Both the position numbers and the translations under genes were made by a program. From positions 60,365 to 124,364 of the forward strand of contig NZ_AWXB01000065.1 of assembly GCF_000478985.1 (NCBI RefSeq): a stretch of DNA of 64,000 bases, written 5' to 3'. Of the stretch, positions 1 through 9,042 are shown in pieces. Source of the stretch: Peptoniphilus sp. BV3C26. Lineage in GTDB: Bacteria; Bacillota; Clostridia; Tissierellales; Peptoniphilaceae. Position 1 is the first letter of the stretch, and each line of letters starts with the position of its first letter. Below the pieces are notes generated by a model that worked only from the letters and a program-made list of their open reading frames with translations, was not told the DNA's origin and searched no databases.

Positions 1-480
1 AATTGCACGTCTATCTTGAGGTTTTGTGCTAAGTATAGATTCAATTTTCCCTTGACCAATTAAAGAATATCCATCTTTACCTATTCCGGTATCCATAAAT
101 AATTCCTTTATGTCTTTAAGACGTACTTTACTAGAGTTAATTAAATATTCACTTTCAAGGGATCTGTACATCTTCCTTGTTACTGAAACCTCATTAAAAT
201 CAATGTTAAGAGCCCTATCCTCATTATTAAATACTATTGTTACCTCAGCAAATCCCAAGGGTTTTCTCTTGTTAGTGCCAGAAAAAATAACATCTTCCAT
301 TTTTCTTCCACGTAAAGTCTTTACGCTTGTTTCTCCAAGAACCCACATTATTGCATCTGAGATATTACTCTTACCACTTCCATTAGGACCTACAACTCCG
401 GTAATTTTTTTATTAAATTCTATTTTTGTTTTATCTGCAAAGGACTTGAACCCTTGTATATATAATGATTTTAAATACAT
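1..480 (-). CDS. smc: Chromosome segregation ATPase SMC, N-terminal part (runs off the left edge)
   Basis: This is the first 160 codons of SMC, read from ATG at 480 to the window edge without a stop. The protein opens with MYLKSLYIQGFKSFADKT, typical of bacterial SMC, followed by the Walker A motif GPNGSGKSN at about residues 32-40 and the conserved VLGETSVKTLRG segment. SMC dimers with ScpAB organise and segregate the chromosome; the N-terminal ATPase half seen here needs the missing C-terminal half. The start lies 1 nt after the stop of the radical SAM gene, so it is probably translated from the rnc-radical SAM-smc transcript. The order rnc-(radical SAM)-smc is common in Clostridia. The identification is certain, but the gene is incomplete here. 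Confidence 0.96.
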   Translation of the reverse strand, partial: MYLKSLYIQGFKSFADKTKIEFNKKITGVVGPNGSGKSNISDAIMWVLGETSVKTLRGRKMEDVIFSGTNKRKPLGFAEVTIVFNNEDRALNIDFNEVSVTRKMYRSLESEYLINSSKVRLKDIKELFMDTGIGKDGYSLIGQGKIESILSTKPQDRRAI

Positions 481-481
481 C

Positions 482-1513
482 TTACCAATCCAATAAATTT
501 ATTTTTTCCAAACTGTCTCTATCAAAAAAAATTATATCATTTGATTTGTTATCTACAAATTTTAAGCTTTTAAGTTTTAGATCTTTATATAGTTTTTTAG
601 AACCTGATTTGTTTTGTCCCGCTATAGTTGAAATATTTTTATTGTTTGAAAAAATTTCTAAATTTCTTATTTTTTTATTTTCTAGGGTTTTTAAAATTTT
701 ATCAATTATTATTTTATTTTCAACTAACTGTCTAAAAGCTGGATGAAAAGGACCTGCAACAATAGACCCATTATAATTAATTTCTTCAGTAGGCTGAAGA
801 CCTATTCTAATTACATTAATATTGTTTCTATTATAAATTTTTAAAAGTTTAGCTGACAAATCGACGGCCTCTTCCAATGTAAGCGGTTTATATTTTCCAC
901 TTTTATATAATTTTTCAAGATAAGTATCTTCTACCACAAGAGTTGGATAAATTCTAACAATATTAGGCCCAATTTCTACAAATTTTTTTGCAGTTTCAAT
1001 AGCTCTTTCTTCCGTATCTCTTGGTAAGCCTATCATTTGTTGCAAGCCTAATTCGAATCCAAAATCTTTAATAAGTTTTGAAGAATCATATACACATTGG
1101 ACATTATGTCCTCTTCCTGAAGATATTAAGACCTCTTCATTTAAACTTTGAACTCCAAGCTCAATAGTCTTTACACCGTATTTTTTTAAATTATTTAAAA
1201 TTTTTTCGTTAATAGAATCTGGTCTTGTTGAAAGCCTTATAGATTTAACTGAGCCATTTTCTATATATTCATAAGCTACTTTTAAAAGGGTATTTTGCAA
1301 ACTATAATCTATAGCAGTAAAACTTCCTCCATAAAAAGCTATTTGAATATCATTTTTGTTTTTAAAATAAGAAAGATATTCCTGTATAGTTTTTCTTTCA
1401 TTTTCTACAGAAATATCCTTTAATCCAGCTATTTTATTTTGATTGCAAAAAACACAATCATGAGGACAACCTAAGTGAGGAACAAAAATAGGGATTATAT
1501 TTTTATTAGACAT
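482..1513 (-). CDS. Elp3-like radical SAM protein (rnc-smc intergenic type)
   Basis: A 343-residue radical SAM protein. The cluster motif is CPHDCVFC (CxxxxCxxC class as in Elp3), shortly followed by a GGSF segment for SAM binding. It resembles the radical SAM half of Elp3 but has no C-terminal acetyltransferase domain, so it should not be called a full tRNA-acetylating Elp3. I chose ATG at 1513 (MSNKNIIPIF) over an in-frame start at 1537, because the family begins just before the IPIFVPH stretch and because the longer form would overlap rnc by 32 bp instead of 8. It sits between rnc and smc, as in many Clostridia. The substrate is unknown to me. Confidence 0.88.
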   Translation of the reverse strand: MSNKNIIPIFVPHLGCPHDCVFCNQNKIAGLKDISVENERKTIQEYLSYFKNKNDIQIAFYGGSFTAIDYSLQNTLLKVAYEYIENGSVKSIRLSTRPDSINEKILNNLKKYGVKTIELGVQSLNEEVLISSGRGHNVQCVYDSSKLIKDFGFELGLQQMIGLPRDTEERAIETAKKFVEIGPNIVRIYPTLVVEDTYLEKLYKSGKYKPLTLEEAVDLSAKLLKIYNRNNINVIRIGLQPTEEINYNGSIVAGPFHPAFRQLVENKIIIDKILKTLENKKIRNLEIFSNNKNISTIAGQNKSGSKKLYKDLKLKSLKFVDNKSNDIIFFDRDSLEKINLLDW

Positions 1514-2183
1514 AAATTTCACCCTTCGATAAGGCATCTTTTGCAGCCATTTGCTCAGACTTCTTTATAGAGTTTCCTTTACCTGTTCCAAAATACTTTC
1601 CATCTATTACTACAGATGAGGTAAAAGTTCTATTATTAATAGGTCCCTCTGTTTTATCAAGGTTATAGTGAATATCAAGCTTTAAAAGTTGGCATATTTC
1701 TTGTAGCCTTGATTTGTAATCCATAGAAAATTCTTTTTCGTGAGCTAATTTTAAGATATCTGAAAAAATATTAAGTATGACATCTTTTACTTGTTCAAAA
1801 TTTGAATCTAAATATATAGCGCCTATTAAAGCTTCAAAAGCATCTGCTAATATAGAATCTTTTTCATAACCATTGCTTTTAATTTCACCTTTTCCCAGTA
1901 AAATATGCTCTCCTAAATTTATATCTTTAGCTATTTCAGCAAGAGAACTTTCATTTACAACTTTAGCCCTCATTTGAGATAAATCGCCTTCAGCAACATT
2001 GTAAGCCTTAAAAAAATATTCCCCTATTACCATGTCAAGAACAGCATCTCCTAAAAATTCAAGTCTTTCATTATTTTTAATTTTTTCGCTTAAATGCTCA
2101 TTGGTGTATGAGCTGTGAGTTAGAGCTGTCTTTAATAAGTTTTCATTTTTAAATTTATAATCTAAATTCCAATTTATATCCAA
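1506..2183 (-). CDS. rnc: Ribonuclease III
   Basis: A double-stranded RNA endonuclease of 225 residues that processes rRNA precursors and other duplex RNAs. The signature NERLEFLGDAVLD lies at residues 38-50 and carries the metal-binding Glu42 and Asp46. A second acidic motif, DAFEALIGAIYLD, follows near residue 115, and a double-stranded RNA-binding domain occupies about 152-220. The start appears to be TTG at 2183, directly abutting the acpP stop, with a GGAAG Shine-Dalgarno inside the acpP 3' end. This start gives the family's usual length. It is translationally tied to acpP upstream and overlaps the radical SAM gene by 8 bp. Confidence 0.95.
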   Translation of the reverse strand: MDINWNLDYKFKNENLLKTALTHSSYTNEHLSEKIKNNERLEFLGDAVLDMVIGEYFFKAYNVAEGDLSQMRAKVVNESSLAEIAKDINLGEHILLGKGEIKSNGYEKDSILADAFEALIGAIYLDSNFEQVKDVILNIFSDILKLAHEKEFSMDYKSRLQEICQLLKLDIHYNLDKTEGPINNRTFTSSVVIDGKYFGTGKGNSIKKSEQMAAKDALSKGEIYV

Positions 2184-2414
2184 TTATTTTTCTTCCAGTT
2201 CGCTGGCGTATTCAATTATATCGCCTATAGTATTGATATTTTTTAAATCTTCATCATTTACTTCAATACCAAACTCGTCTTCAAGGCTCATTACAAGTTC
2301 AACAAGATCTATCGAGTCAGCATTTAAATCATTTCTTAAATCAATATCATCAGTTAATTCATCAGTATTAAGTCCAAATTGTTCAGCTATTAGTTCTAAA
2401 ATCCTATCTTTCAT
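2184..2414 (-). CDS. acpP: Acyl carrier protein
   Basis: A 76-residue, highly acidic helical protein that carries growing acyl chains on 4'-phosphopantetheine. The attachment motif DSIDLVE places the modified serine at residue 34. Its Shine-Dalgarno AGGAGGAT overlaps the reconstructed TAG stop of plsX (2424-2426), so plsX and acpP are coupled. The plsX-acpP-rnc order matches Firmicutes generally; here plsX supplies acyl-phosphate from acyl-ACP for phospholipid synthesis. Confidence 0.97.
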   Translation of the reverse strand: MKDRILELIAEQFGLNTDELTDDIDLRNDLNADSIDLVELVMSLEDEFGIEVNDEDLKNINTIGDIIEYASELEEK

Positions 2415-2423
2415 CTTATCCTC

Positions 2424-3392
2424 CTAAAAACAATTTTTCATATTTTCTATTATTTTTCCATTAAATGAATCAAGAGCATTTTTTGCAGCATTTTTTTATA
2501 GCCATTGCATTGCTACTTCCATGAGCTTTTACTACAATTTTATTTAAACCCAAAAGTGTAGCTCCACCTATTTCTTTATAATCGAGGCGTTTCTTTATTT
2601 GTTCATAATTTTTTGCAAATTCAACTTGTCCTTCTTTAGACATATTTTTTATAACCTTTTCTTTAAGCAAATAATTATAAAAACCTGCAATACCTTCAGT
2701 AGTTTTTAATAAAACATTTCCTACAAATCCATCACAAATTAATACATCACAAACATCAAAGGCTATATCTCTTGCTTCAACATTTCCTACAAAATTAAGT
2801 TTAGTATTTGCTAAAAGTTTAAAAGTTTCTTTTGTAAGTTCATTCCCCTTTCCAGCTTCTGTTCCAACATTAAGTAAACCAATCCTGGGGTTTTCTATAG
2901 AGAAAGCTGTTTTAACATATTCATTTCCCATTTTAGCAAATTGCAAAAGAAGTTCCGGATCAGTATCCATATTTGCACCTGAATCAATAACACATACACT
3001 TCCCTTTATTGTAGGTATAGGCGTAGGTATTACAGCTCTTTTTATATTTGGAATTCTTTTTACTATAAAAAGTCCTCCTGCTAAAAGAGCTCCTGTAGAA
3101 CCTGCACTTACAAAAGCATCATATTTATCCATAGCCAAAGCTTTAAGACCTAAAACTATAGATGAATTTTTTTATTTTTTATGGCAAAAGCTGGTTGTTC
3201 ATCATTTTCAATTTTTTCATCGGCGTGTATTACTTCAGCCTCAGCATTTTCTTCAAGTAAAATTTTATTAATTTCTTCTTTATTACCTATAATGGCAATT
3301 TCAATTCCAAGTTCATTTTTTGCAAGGATTGCTCCTTTAACAATTTCTTGAGGAGAATTATCTCCACCAAGACCATCAAAAAGTATCTTCAT
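2424..3392 (-). CDS. plsX: Phosphate acyltransferase PlsX, apparently broken by two one-base frameshifts
   Basis: PlsX makes acyl-phosphate from acyl-ACP for the PlsY/PlsC route. The coding sequence is split into three frames. Residues 1-76 begin MKILFDGLGGDNSPQEIVKG and end near AFAIKNKK. The middle section starts at KYDAFVSAGSTGALLAGG and ends at HGSSNAMAIK. A short C-terminal tail ends at TAG 2424-2426. Joining frames 1 and 2 needs one extra A in the A7 run at 3167-3173; joining 2 and 3 needs one A fewer in the A7 run at about 2491-2497. The corrected protein is 322 residues, the normal length, with all family motifs. PlsX works with PlsY, also present here, so a truly dead copy is unlikely. 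Homopolymer sequencing error is the simplest cause. Confidence 0.88.
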
Positions 3393-3413
3393 AAGACCTC
3401 CTATTTATAATAA

Positions 3414-3442
3414 ATATTATAGTAATAGTTTCTAAAAATCAA
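3414..3442 (-). promoter_or_regulatory. Candidate promoter for plsX-acpP-rnc
   Basis: On the minus strand TTGATT (3437-3442) and TAATAT (3414-3419) are spaced 17 nt apart; an overlapping TATAAT lies at 3416-3421 with a 15-nt spacer. It sits between the rluD stop and the AGGAGG site of plsX. Confidence 0.55.
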
Positions 3443-3445
3443 TAT

Positions 3446-4345
3446 TTAGAAAGATTTAAACCTATTCAAAAAATTTTCAAATCTTTCAGGAAAATCATCA
3501 ATTATCTTTATCTTTTGATTTGTAAAAGGATGCTTAAAGGTTAAAGAATAGGAATGCAACATTTGCTTGTCAATTTTAAATTTATTTTTGTTTCCATAAA
3601 TTAAATCTCCAAGAATTGGATGCCCTATATATCTCATATGAACTCTTATTTGATGAGTCCTTCCAGTTTCCAATTTAATATCAACAAGGGTGTAATTGTC
3701 AAAAATTTTTATAGGCTTTAATAAAGTTCTTGCTTCTTTTGAATTAATGTTTGTTACTGTAAATTTTATCCTGTTTCTTTGATCTCTGCCAATAGGTTCA
3801 TCAATATAGATTTCAGACTCTATTTTGCCCTCTACAATGGCTAAATATTTTTTCTCGACCAATGAGTCCTTAAATTGATTTACGAGGCTCTCATAAGCTC
3901 TCTGAGTCTTAGCGACCATCATTAATCCTGATGTGTCCTTATCAAGTCTATGAACTATGCCCGGTCTTTCTTCATCTCCAACATTCACTATTTGAGGATA
4001 CCTATAAATAAGAGCATTCACTAAAGTATTATTTGAATTTCCAGCACCTGGATGAACTACCATATTTTGATCTTTACTTATTACCAAGAGATCTTCATCT
4101 TCATACTTAATATTTAAAGGAATGTCTTCACCTTTTAATGTATTATTTTCATCCTCAATGTTTACATAAATAAAATCATTTTCTTTTAATAAGTAGCCAG
4201 CTTTTTCTTTTTTACCATTCACAAGTATATTTCCATTTTTTATATAATTTTTTATTTGTGACCTTGTATATTCAATTTTATCTGATAAAAAAATATCCAG
4301 TCTATTGCCAACATCAAAAGACCGGATATTTAATTCTTTTTTCAT
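3446..4345 (-). CDS. rluD: RluA/RluD-family 23S rRNA pseudouridine synthase
   Basis: A 299-residue pseudouridine synthase with an N-terminal S4 RNA-binding domain (about residues 13-60) and a catalytic RluA domain. The motif HRLDKDTSG places the catalytic Asp at residue 135, and GRTHQIRVH is the second family motif. The start overlaps the lspA stop by 4 bp (ATGA), so the two are translationally coupled; lspA with this pseudouridine synthase is a standard Firmicutes pair. RluD-type target positions in 23S rRNA are likely, but the exact uridines cannot be read from the sequence. Confidence 0.92.
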   Translation of the reverse strand: MKKELNIRSFDVGNRLDIFLSDKIEYTRSQIKNYIKNGNILVNGKKEKAGYLLKENDFIYVNIEDENNTLKGEDIPLNIKYEDEDLLVISKDQNMVVHPGAGNSNNTLVNALIYRYPQIVNVGDEERPGIVHRLDKDTSGLMMVAKTQRAYESLVNQFKDSLVEKKYLAIVEGKIESEIYIDEPIGRDQRNRIKFTVTNINSKEARTLLKPIKIFDNYTLVDIKLETGRTHQIRVHMRYIGHPILGDLIYGNKNKFKIDKQMLHSYSLTFKHPFTNQKIKIIDDFPERFENFLNRFKSF

Positions 4346-4821
4346 TTATTTTCATCAACCTTTTTTAACGGTGGATTTTCATGAAATATAAGCATTAGCA
4401 TAAGTAAAAATGTACCTATTACTATGAAACAGTCTGCAAAATTAAAAACTGCAAAATCCCTTCCAAAGATTTTAAAACTTATAAAATCCACTACATAATT
4501 AAGTCTTATTCTATCTATAAAATTTCCAACAGCTCCACCAATTATCAAAGCAATTGAAGTTTTTAAAACTATGGAACTTTTTCTATAATTTTTTATTAAA
4601 AATATTATTAAAAATCCTAAAACCAAAATTGTTATTATTGAAAATAAAATCATGTTCCCTTGGAAAATTCCAAAGGCAGCTCCTCTATTTTCAAGATAAA
4701 AAAAGTTCAAAAAATTTTCTATTATAACTAAAGGTGGAGTATCTTTTAAAAAACTTACCACAAAAAATTTAGAAATTTGATCTATAAATATTAAAAGTAG
4801 TGTCAAAAAAAATATCGGCAT
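4342..4821 (-). CDS. lspA: Lipoprotein signal peptidase II
   Basis: A 159-residue, four-helix membrane aspartic protease that cleaves prolipoprotein signal peptides after lipidation. The catalytic regions GNFIDRIRLNYVVDF and FNFADC hold the two conserved aspartates, and NRGAAFG is also conserved. The BMP lipoprotein at 29192-30301 is a clear substrate candidate in this window. The length is normal. It follows ylmH by 8 nt and overlaps rluD. Confidence 0.95.
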   Translation of the reverse strand: MPIFFLTLLLIFIDQISKFFVVSFLKDTPPLVIIENFLNFFYLENRGAAFGIFQGNMILFSIITILVLGFLIIFLIKNYRKSSIVLKTSIALIIGGAVGNFIDRIRLNYVVDFISFKIFGRDFAVFNFADCFIVIGTFLLMLMLIFHENPPLKKVDENK

Positions 4822-4829
4822 TTTTCCTC

Positions 4830-5591
4830 CTATTGTGGAATTTTTATGTTGACAAGCAAATTGCCTTTTTTAGTTTCTTTTAATATTTGATTAAGATATG
4901 CCCTGCCATATCGCCTAACAGATATTAAGTCTCCTTCATTTAAAAAAAATGAACTTTTGTCAACAAGTTGAAAATTAACTTTTACCATATTTTTTTCAAC
5001 TAATTCTTTAGCAAGATTTCTCCTTATTTTAAAAACTTGACTTATAAAATTATCCAACCTTTTAGAAGATAATATAATATTAAAATCTGTAAATTGCTTA
5101 TCAATTTTTAAAACGTCATCAATTAGAGAAACTCTTACACTAATATTGGCAACTTTTTGTAAATTATAAACTAAATAATTTGCAATCTCTTTTGCAGCTA
5201 TTACATATGAATAATCATTGTAAACATAAATATCTCCAAGTTTATTTCTTGAAAAGCCTTGGGATAAAATAGCACCTAAGATATCTTTATGTTTTAAATT
5301 ACCCTTGTAATCAATACGAATTTTGTATGTCAAATTTCCTTCATATTCTAAATAGTCAGGAAAAATTATTAAAATCGATCTTTCTGCATCAAAACAACCT
5401 CCATCAATTTTATAAGATAGAGGATATTTTTTTATAAATGAAATTGCTATTTGTCTCTCATATGGATCTAAAAAATCAGTACTTACAGGTTCATGACTTT
5501 TTAAACATATTTGTATTTTATCAACGACTCTTTTTAACTTATTTTTAATTTCTAAGTCTTTGATAAAATCAAGAGATATTTCTTCTACCAA
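4830..5591 (-). CDS. ylmH: YlmH-like RNA-binding protein with S4 domain
   Basis: A 253-residue protein of the YlmH family. The S4 domain is C-terminal (about residues 178-245, SSKRLDNFISQVFKI and then VKVNF). The N-terminal two thirds form the YlmH-specific fold. Family members bind RNA or ribosomes and, in Bacillus, act in ribosome quality control much like RqcP; the gene belongs to the ylm division cluster. It overlaps sepF by 7 bp. The cluster order here is yggS-sepF-ylmH-lspA, without the small membrane gene ylmG that usually separates sepF and ylmH. Confidence 0.87.
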   Translation of the reverse strand: MVEEISLDFIKDLEIKNKLKRVVDKIQICLKSHEPVSTDFLDPYERQIAISFIKKYPLSYKIDGGCFDAERSILIIFPDYLEYEGNLTYKIRIDYKGNLKHKDILGAILSQGFSRNKLGDIYVYNDYSYVIAAKEIANYLVYNLQKVANISVRVSLIDDVLKIDKQFTDFNIILSSKRLDNFISQVFKIRRNLAKELVEKNMVKVNFQLVDKSSFFLNEGDLISVRRYGRAYLNQILKETKKGNLLVNIKIPQ

Positions 5592-6022
5592 GGAAACATT
5601 CCTTGATTTTTAAGTTCTTCTTTAACTCCATCAACTTCCACTTTTTCCGGAGCTATGATGAATATGTCCTTATTAACTTTTTGCATTTTTCCATTAAGTG
5701 CATAAACAGCACCGCTTACAAAATCAAAAATTCTTCCCTTAACATCATTGTCAAGTTGTTCAAAGTTAAGAACAACAGCTTTATTGTTAATAAGATCGTC
5801 TGCAACTTTTGCAGATTCATCATAGGAAAGAGGTTCTTGAACGGTAATAATAAGATCTGCTCCGCCAAGAGATGCTCTCGATCTTTGTCTTTGGGGTTTT
5901 TGAACTTGTTGTGAGTCCTCACTTGTTACAGGTTGAACATCTTCGTTTTCATACTCATCTTCATATTCATAATCATCACTAAAGCCTATAGCTTTTTTAA
6001 ACTTATCAAAAAAATCAGCCAT
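5585..6022 (-). CDS. sepF: Cell division protein SepF
   Basis: A 145-residue SepF. An N-terminal amphipathic segment (MADFFDKFKKAIGF) suited to membrane binding is followed by an acidic, low-complexity linker rich in Glu, Asp and Gln (about residues 17-50) and the SepF fold (about 55-140, with NNKAVVLNFEQL and RIFDFVSGAVYAL). SepF tethers FtsZ to the membrane and aligns Z-ring filaments. Its place between yggS and ylmH is the normal Firmicutes division-cluster context. Confidence 0.95.
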   Translation of the reverse strand: MADFFDKFKKAIGFSDDYEYEDEYENEDVQPVTSEDSQQVQKPQRQRSRASLGGADLIITVQEPLSYDESAKVADDLINNKAVVLNFEQLDNDVKGRIFDFVSGAVYALNGKMQKVNKDIFIIAPEKVEVDGVKEELKNQGMFPW

Positions 6023-6030
6023 ATTTCCTC

Positions 6031-6723
6031 CTAAATATTATAATTTCTAGCTCCAAATATTTTTGAACCAACCCTAACCATATTTGCTCCTTCTTCAATG
6101 GCAATTTCATAATCATTGCTCATGCCCATGGACAAATATTTCATTTCAAGACCTTCATAGCCTTTACTTTTAATTTTTTCTTTAATGTTAAACATATTTT
6201 TAAAACATGTCCTTAATAATTTTTCATCATCAGTATCAGGTGCTATTGCCATTAAACCCATAATTTTAATATGATTAAATTCCAAAAGACTTTCAACAAA
6301 TTTTTCTGTATCTCTAAGCTCAATGCCCCCTTTTGTGGATTCGTCTCCTATATTAATTTGGATAAGACAATTAACTTTAATGTCATCCTGGCTTGCACGT
6401 TTTTCTATTTCCTTTGCAAGACTTAATCTATCTAATGAATGAATTAATTTAACTTTATTATAGATAAATTTTACCTTATTACTTTGAAGATTTCCAATCA
6501 TATGATAATTTACCTTATCTTTTAAAACTTCTATCTTCTTAGTAAGCTCCTGAACTTTGTTTTCACCAATATCTTTTACTCCAAGTTCTATTGCTTTTTC
6601 TATTATATCAATTCCATGAGTTTTTGTAACTGCAATAAGTTTAACTTTTTCTCCTGTAACAGATCTTTTTTCTGCAAGTTCAATATTATTTAAAACTTCT
6701 TCAAGATTTTTTTTAATATCCAT
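6031..6723 (-). CDS. yggS: YggS/PLPBP-family pyridoxal phosphate-binding protein
   Basis: A 230-residue single-domain PLP protein with an alanine-racemase-like barrel. KLIAVTKTHG places the PLP lysine at residue 34; the phosphate-binding end motif lies near SMGMSNDYEIAIEEG and VRVGSKIFG. Family members buffer PLP and influence amino-acid pools; they have no known catalytic reaction. It is 8 nt upstream of sepF, as in many Gram-positives. Confidence 0.93.
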   Translation of the reverse strand: MDIKKNLEEVLNNIELAEKRSVTGEKVKLIAVTKTHGIDIIEKAIELGVKDIGENKVQELTKKIEVLKDKVNYHMIGNLQSNKVKFIYNKVKLIHSLDRLSLAKEIEKRASQDDIKVNCLIQINIGDESTKGGIELRDTEKFVESLLEFNHIKIMGLMAIAPDTDDEKLLRTCFKNMFNIKEKIKSKGYEGLEMKYLSMGMSNDYEIAIEEGANMVRVGSKIFGARNYNI

Positions 6724-6733
6724 TTTTATCCCC

Positions 6734-7991
6734 TTAATTTAATATTTGAAAATCATCTACACTGCCAGGATACACAACAATGGCATCATTTATATTTATA
6801 GTTTTTTCTAATTTATCATCTACTTCAATTTTTGATTCTCTATTTCCTCTTGAAACAAATGTATCTTCTCCCAATACAGATAAAATTTCCACAGGAAGAA
6901 ACCTTACAAGGCCATGTATTTCTTCAACATAAACACCCTTTAATTTTCCTCTTGTAACTATTGACTTGGATGGTATTTTATAAGATTTTTCCTTATTTAC
7001 ATCAATCTTTGCATCGTGAATTCTTTTATCGTAAATTTTTTCCAAATATTCTGTAGAATCTATTATATAAACACTTCCTTTGGTTTTTTCTGTATTTATA
7101 TCTTCTACAAATCCAGAAATTATTGTTCCATCTAAATCTACATTAATGGTGTCTCCGATTTTTATAGATTCAAGACCCTTATTTGAACTTACAGCAAGAC
7201 AGATCTTATATCTGAAATTATTTATAAGCTTAAATAAAATTTCATCTTTTTTCACTTGATTTTTTGTTTCAAAACTTTTAGTTCTTACATTTTTCATCAA
7301 GTAATCATAGGTAAATTTTGAAGTGTCATCATTATATTTGTATTTTTCTTCCAAACCGTCTATTTGATAAGAAACAAGGGCAGATTCTTTTGATGTATAT
7401 TGAATATTACTTTTAGATATTTGTTCAAGTAAAGTTTGTTTTTGGTTTTCCAAATCTTCCAAGGGTATATTTCTATACTTTGAAAGTTCAGAAATGTTTA
7501 CATGATGCTTGTTGTTTAAATCTAAATTATTAATTTCTAAAATAGCTCCTGAGTAATGTCTATTTTTAATATTATCTTGAATTCTTCCAATAGCATTTAT
7601 ATCTTCATTGCTTAAATTTTTTGAAGTATCTTGTGGCGAGTCTGATTTTCTATCTTGAATTGCAGCATTTAGTTTAATAAGCTCATCTTTTAATTGTGAT
7701 ACATCATCCATTAAATTTATGCTTACAACTTCGTAGCCTGCCGGAATTTTTTGACCCTCACTGGCATTATAAACAGCTATTCCGTTTCCACTAGCTTTAA
7801 ATACTTCTTCATCAAAAATTATATAGGCTTTTGCCTCTATATCTTGTTTATACACTGTCATTATAGGAAAAACAGTTGTATGTTTTGTATATGCCCTTCC
7901 TCTTAGAGATCTATAAACGAAAAATAAAACCAAAAATACGGAAATAAATAAAATAATTTTTGAAGATAGATTTCTTTTTTTCTTTTTTCAA
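6734..7991 (-). CDS. HlyD-like membrane-anchored adaptor protein, start region frameshifted
   Basis: The body (399 residues from 7933) is clearly coding, but the frame opens inside a transmembrane helix. Upstream, a TTG at 7991 with an AGGAG site 5 nt away starts a frame reading MKKEKK and then stops. Removing one A from the A7 run at 7975-7981 joins them into MKKEKRNLSSK followed by a hydrophobic helix (about residues 11-27) and the body: 418 residues. The body has a split lipoyl/barrel-sandwich half near KASGNGIAVYNASEGQ, a long coiled coil (about residues 90-200) and a second half near GDTINVDLDG, resembling HlyD-type adaptors anchored by one helix. No transporter partner is adjacent. It sits between gpsA and yggS; a role linked to division or envelope is only inferred from position. 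Confidence 0.78.
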
Positions 7992-8012
7992 TTTTTCTCC
8001 TAAACTATGTCA

Positions 8013-8042
8013 ATTATAACATACAAAAAAATTTCTATTCAA
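8013..8042 (-). promoter_or_regulatory. Promoter for the HlyD-like/yggS/sepF group
   Basis: TTGAAT (8037-8042), overlapping the gpsA stop, and TATAAT (8013-8018) are 18 nt apart on the minus strand, followed by AGGAG and the TTG start at 7991. Confidence 0.6.
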
Positions 8043-9042
8043 AAAAAATTTGTTCAATTTCTGCTTTTTTCTCCCTCGCCATTAAAGTTTTAACAGCTTC
8101 TTCAGGATTCATTCCTTCATATAAAACTTTATATAACTTTCTGACAATAGGCATATCTACCTTGTGAATAAGACTTAATTCATAAGCGGACTTAGTTGTT
8201 TTTATACCTTCTACAACTTGTCCAATTTCTTTTGAAGCTTCGTCTTTAGATTTTCCCTTGCCTATTAAAATACCTGCACGCCTATTTCTTGAATGCATTG
8301 ATGTACAAGTTACAATTAAATCACCTATTCCCGATAAGCCTGTAAAAGTGTGCGGGTTTGCTCCTAAAACAATGCCCAGTTTACTCATTTCATATATTCC
8401 TCTTGTCATAAGGGCCGCCTTAGTATTATCTCCATAACCTAATCCGTCACTCATACCTGCTCCTAAAGCAATAATATTTTTTAAAGCTCCTCCAATTTCA
8501 ACTCCTATTAAGTCATTATTTGTATAAACTCTGAATTTATCATTAGAAAATATATCTTGAACTTTTTTAGCAGCTTCATGGGAAATTGAAGCACATACCA
8601 CAGCTGTTGGTATGTCTTTTCCTACTTCTTCTGCATGAGAAGGGCCGGATAAAACTACAAAATCATTTTTAGGTAAAATTTCTTTTGAAACTTCCGATAT
8701 TCTTCTTTGAGATTTAGGTTCAAAGCCCTTTGCTAAGTTTACTATAACTGCATTGTCATTAATATATTTTTTTAAATCATCTAAAACGGAAACAATGGCT
8801 GAACTTGGAGTTGCAAGTACAATGTAATCACAATCTTTAACAATTTCAATTTTATTTGTAAATTTAGCTTTATTTAATATTACTCCTGGTAAATATTTTT
8901 TATTTTCTTTCGTTTTTATTAAATTATTTAAAACTGCTTCATCTCTTAAATACATACTAGTATCGAAACCCTTGTTAGATAAAAGATATGTAATTGCAGT
9001 TCCCCAGCTTCCGCCTCCAATAACAGAAATCTTATTTTTCAT
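8035..9042 (-). CDS. gpsA: NAD(P)-dependent glycerol-3-phosphate dehydrogenase
   Basis: A 335-residue enzyme that reduces dihydroxyacetone phosphate to sn-glycerol-3-phosphate, the backbone for phospholipids. The nucleotide-binding motif GGGSWGTA is at the N-terminus; NLAKGFEP, LSGPSHAEEV and the catalytic-domain motif EIGGALKNIIALGAG follow. I start at ATG 9042, because the possible TTG four codons upstream lies on the GGAGG ribosome binding site. It follows plsY, which uses its product; together with der they form one operon. Confidence 0.96.
   Translation of the reverse strand: MKNKISVIGGGSWGTAITYLLSNKGFDTSMYLRDEAVLNNLIKTKENKKYLPGVILNKAKFTNKIEIVKDCDYIVLATPSSAIVSVLDDLKKYINDNAVIVNLAKGFEPKSQRRISEVSKEILPKNDFVVLSGPSHAEEVGKDIPTAVVCASISHEAAKKVQDIFSNDKFRVYTNNDLIGVEIGGALKNIIALGAGMSDGLGYGDNTKAALMTRGIYEMSKLGIVLGANPHTFTGLSGIGDLIVTCTSMHSRNRRAGILIGKGKSKDEASKEIGQVVEGIKTTKSAYELSLIHKVDMPIVRKLYKVLYEGMNPEEAVKTLMAREKKAEIEQIFFE

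Noticed and set aside
2480..3180. Programmed ribosomal frameshifting in plsX
   Set aside because: No stimulatory structure or spaced internal ribosome site was seen. The two shifts are of opposite sign, and the same kind of break occurs in unrelated genes.
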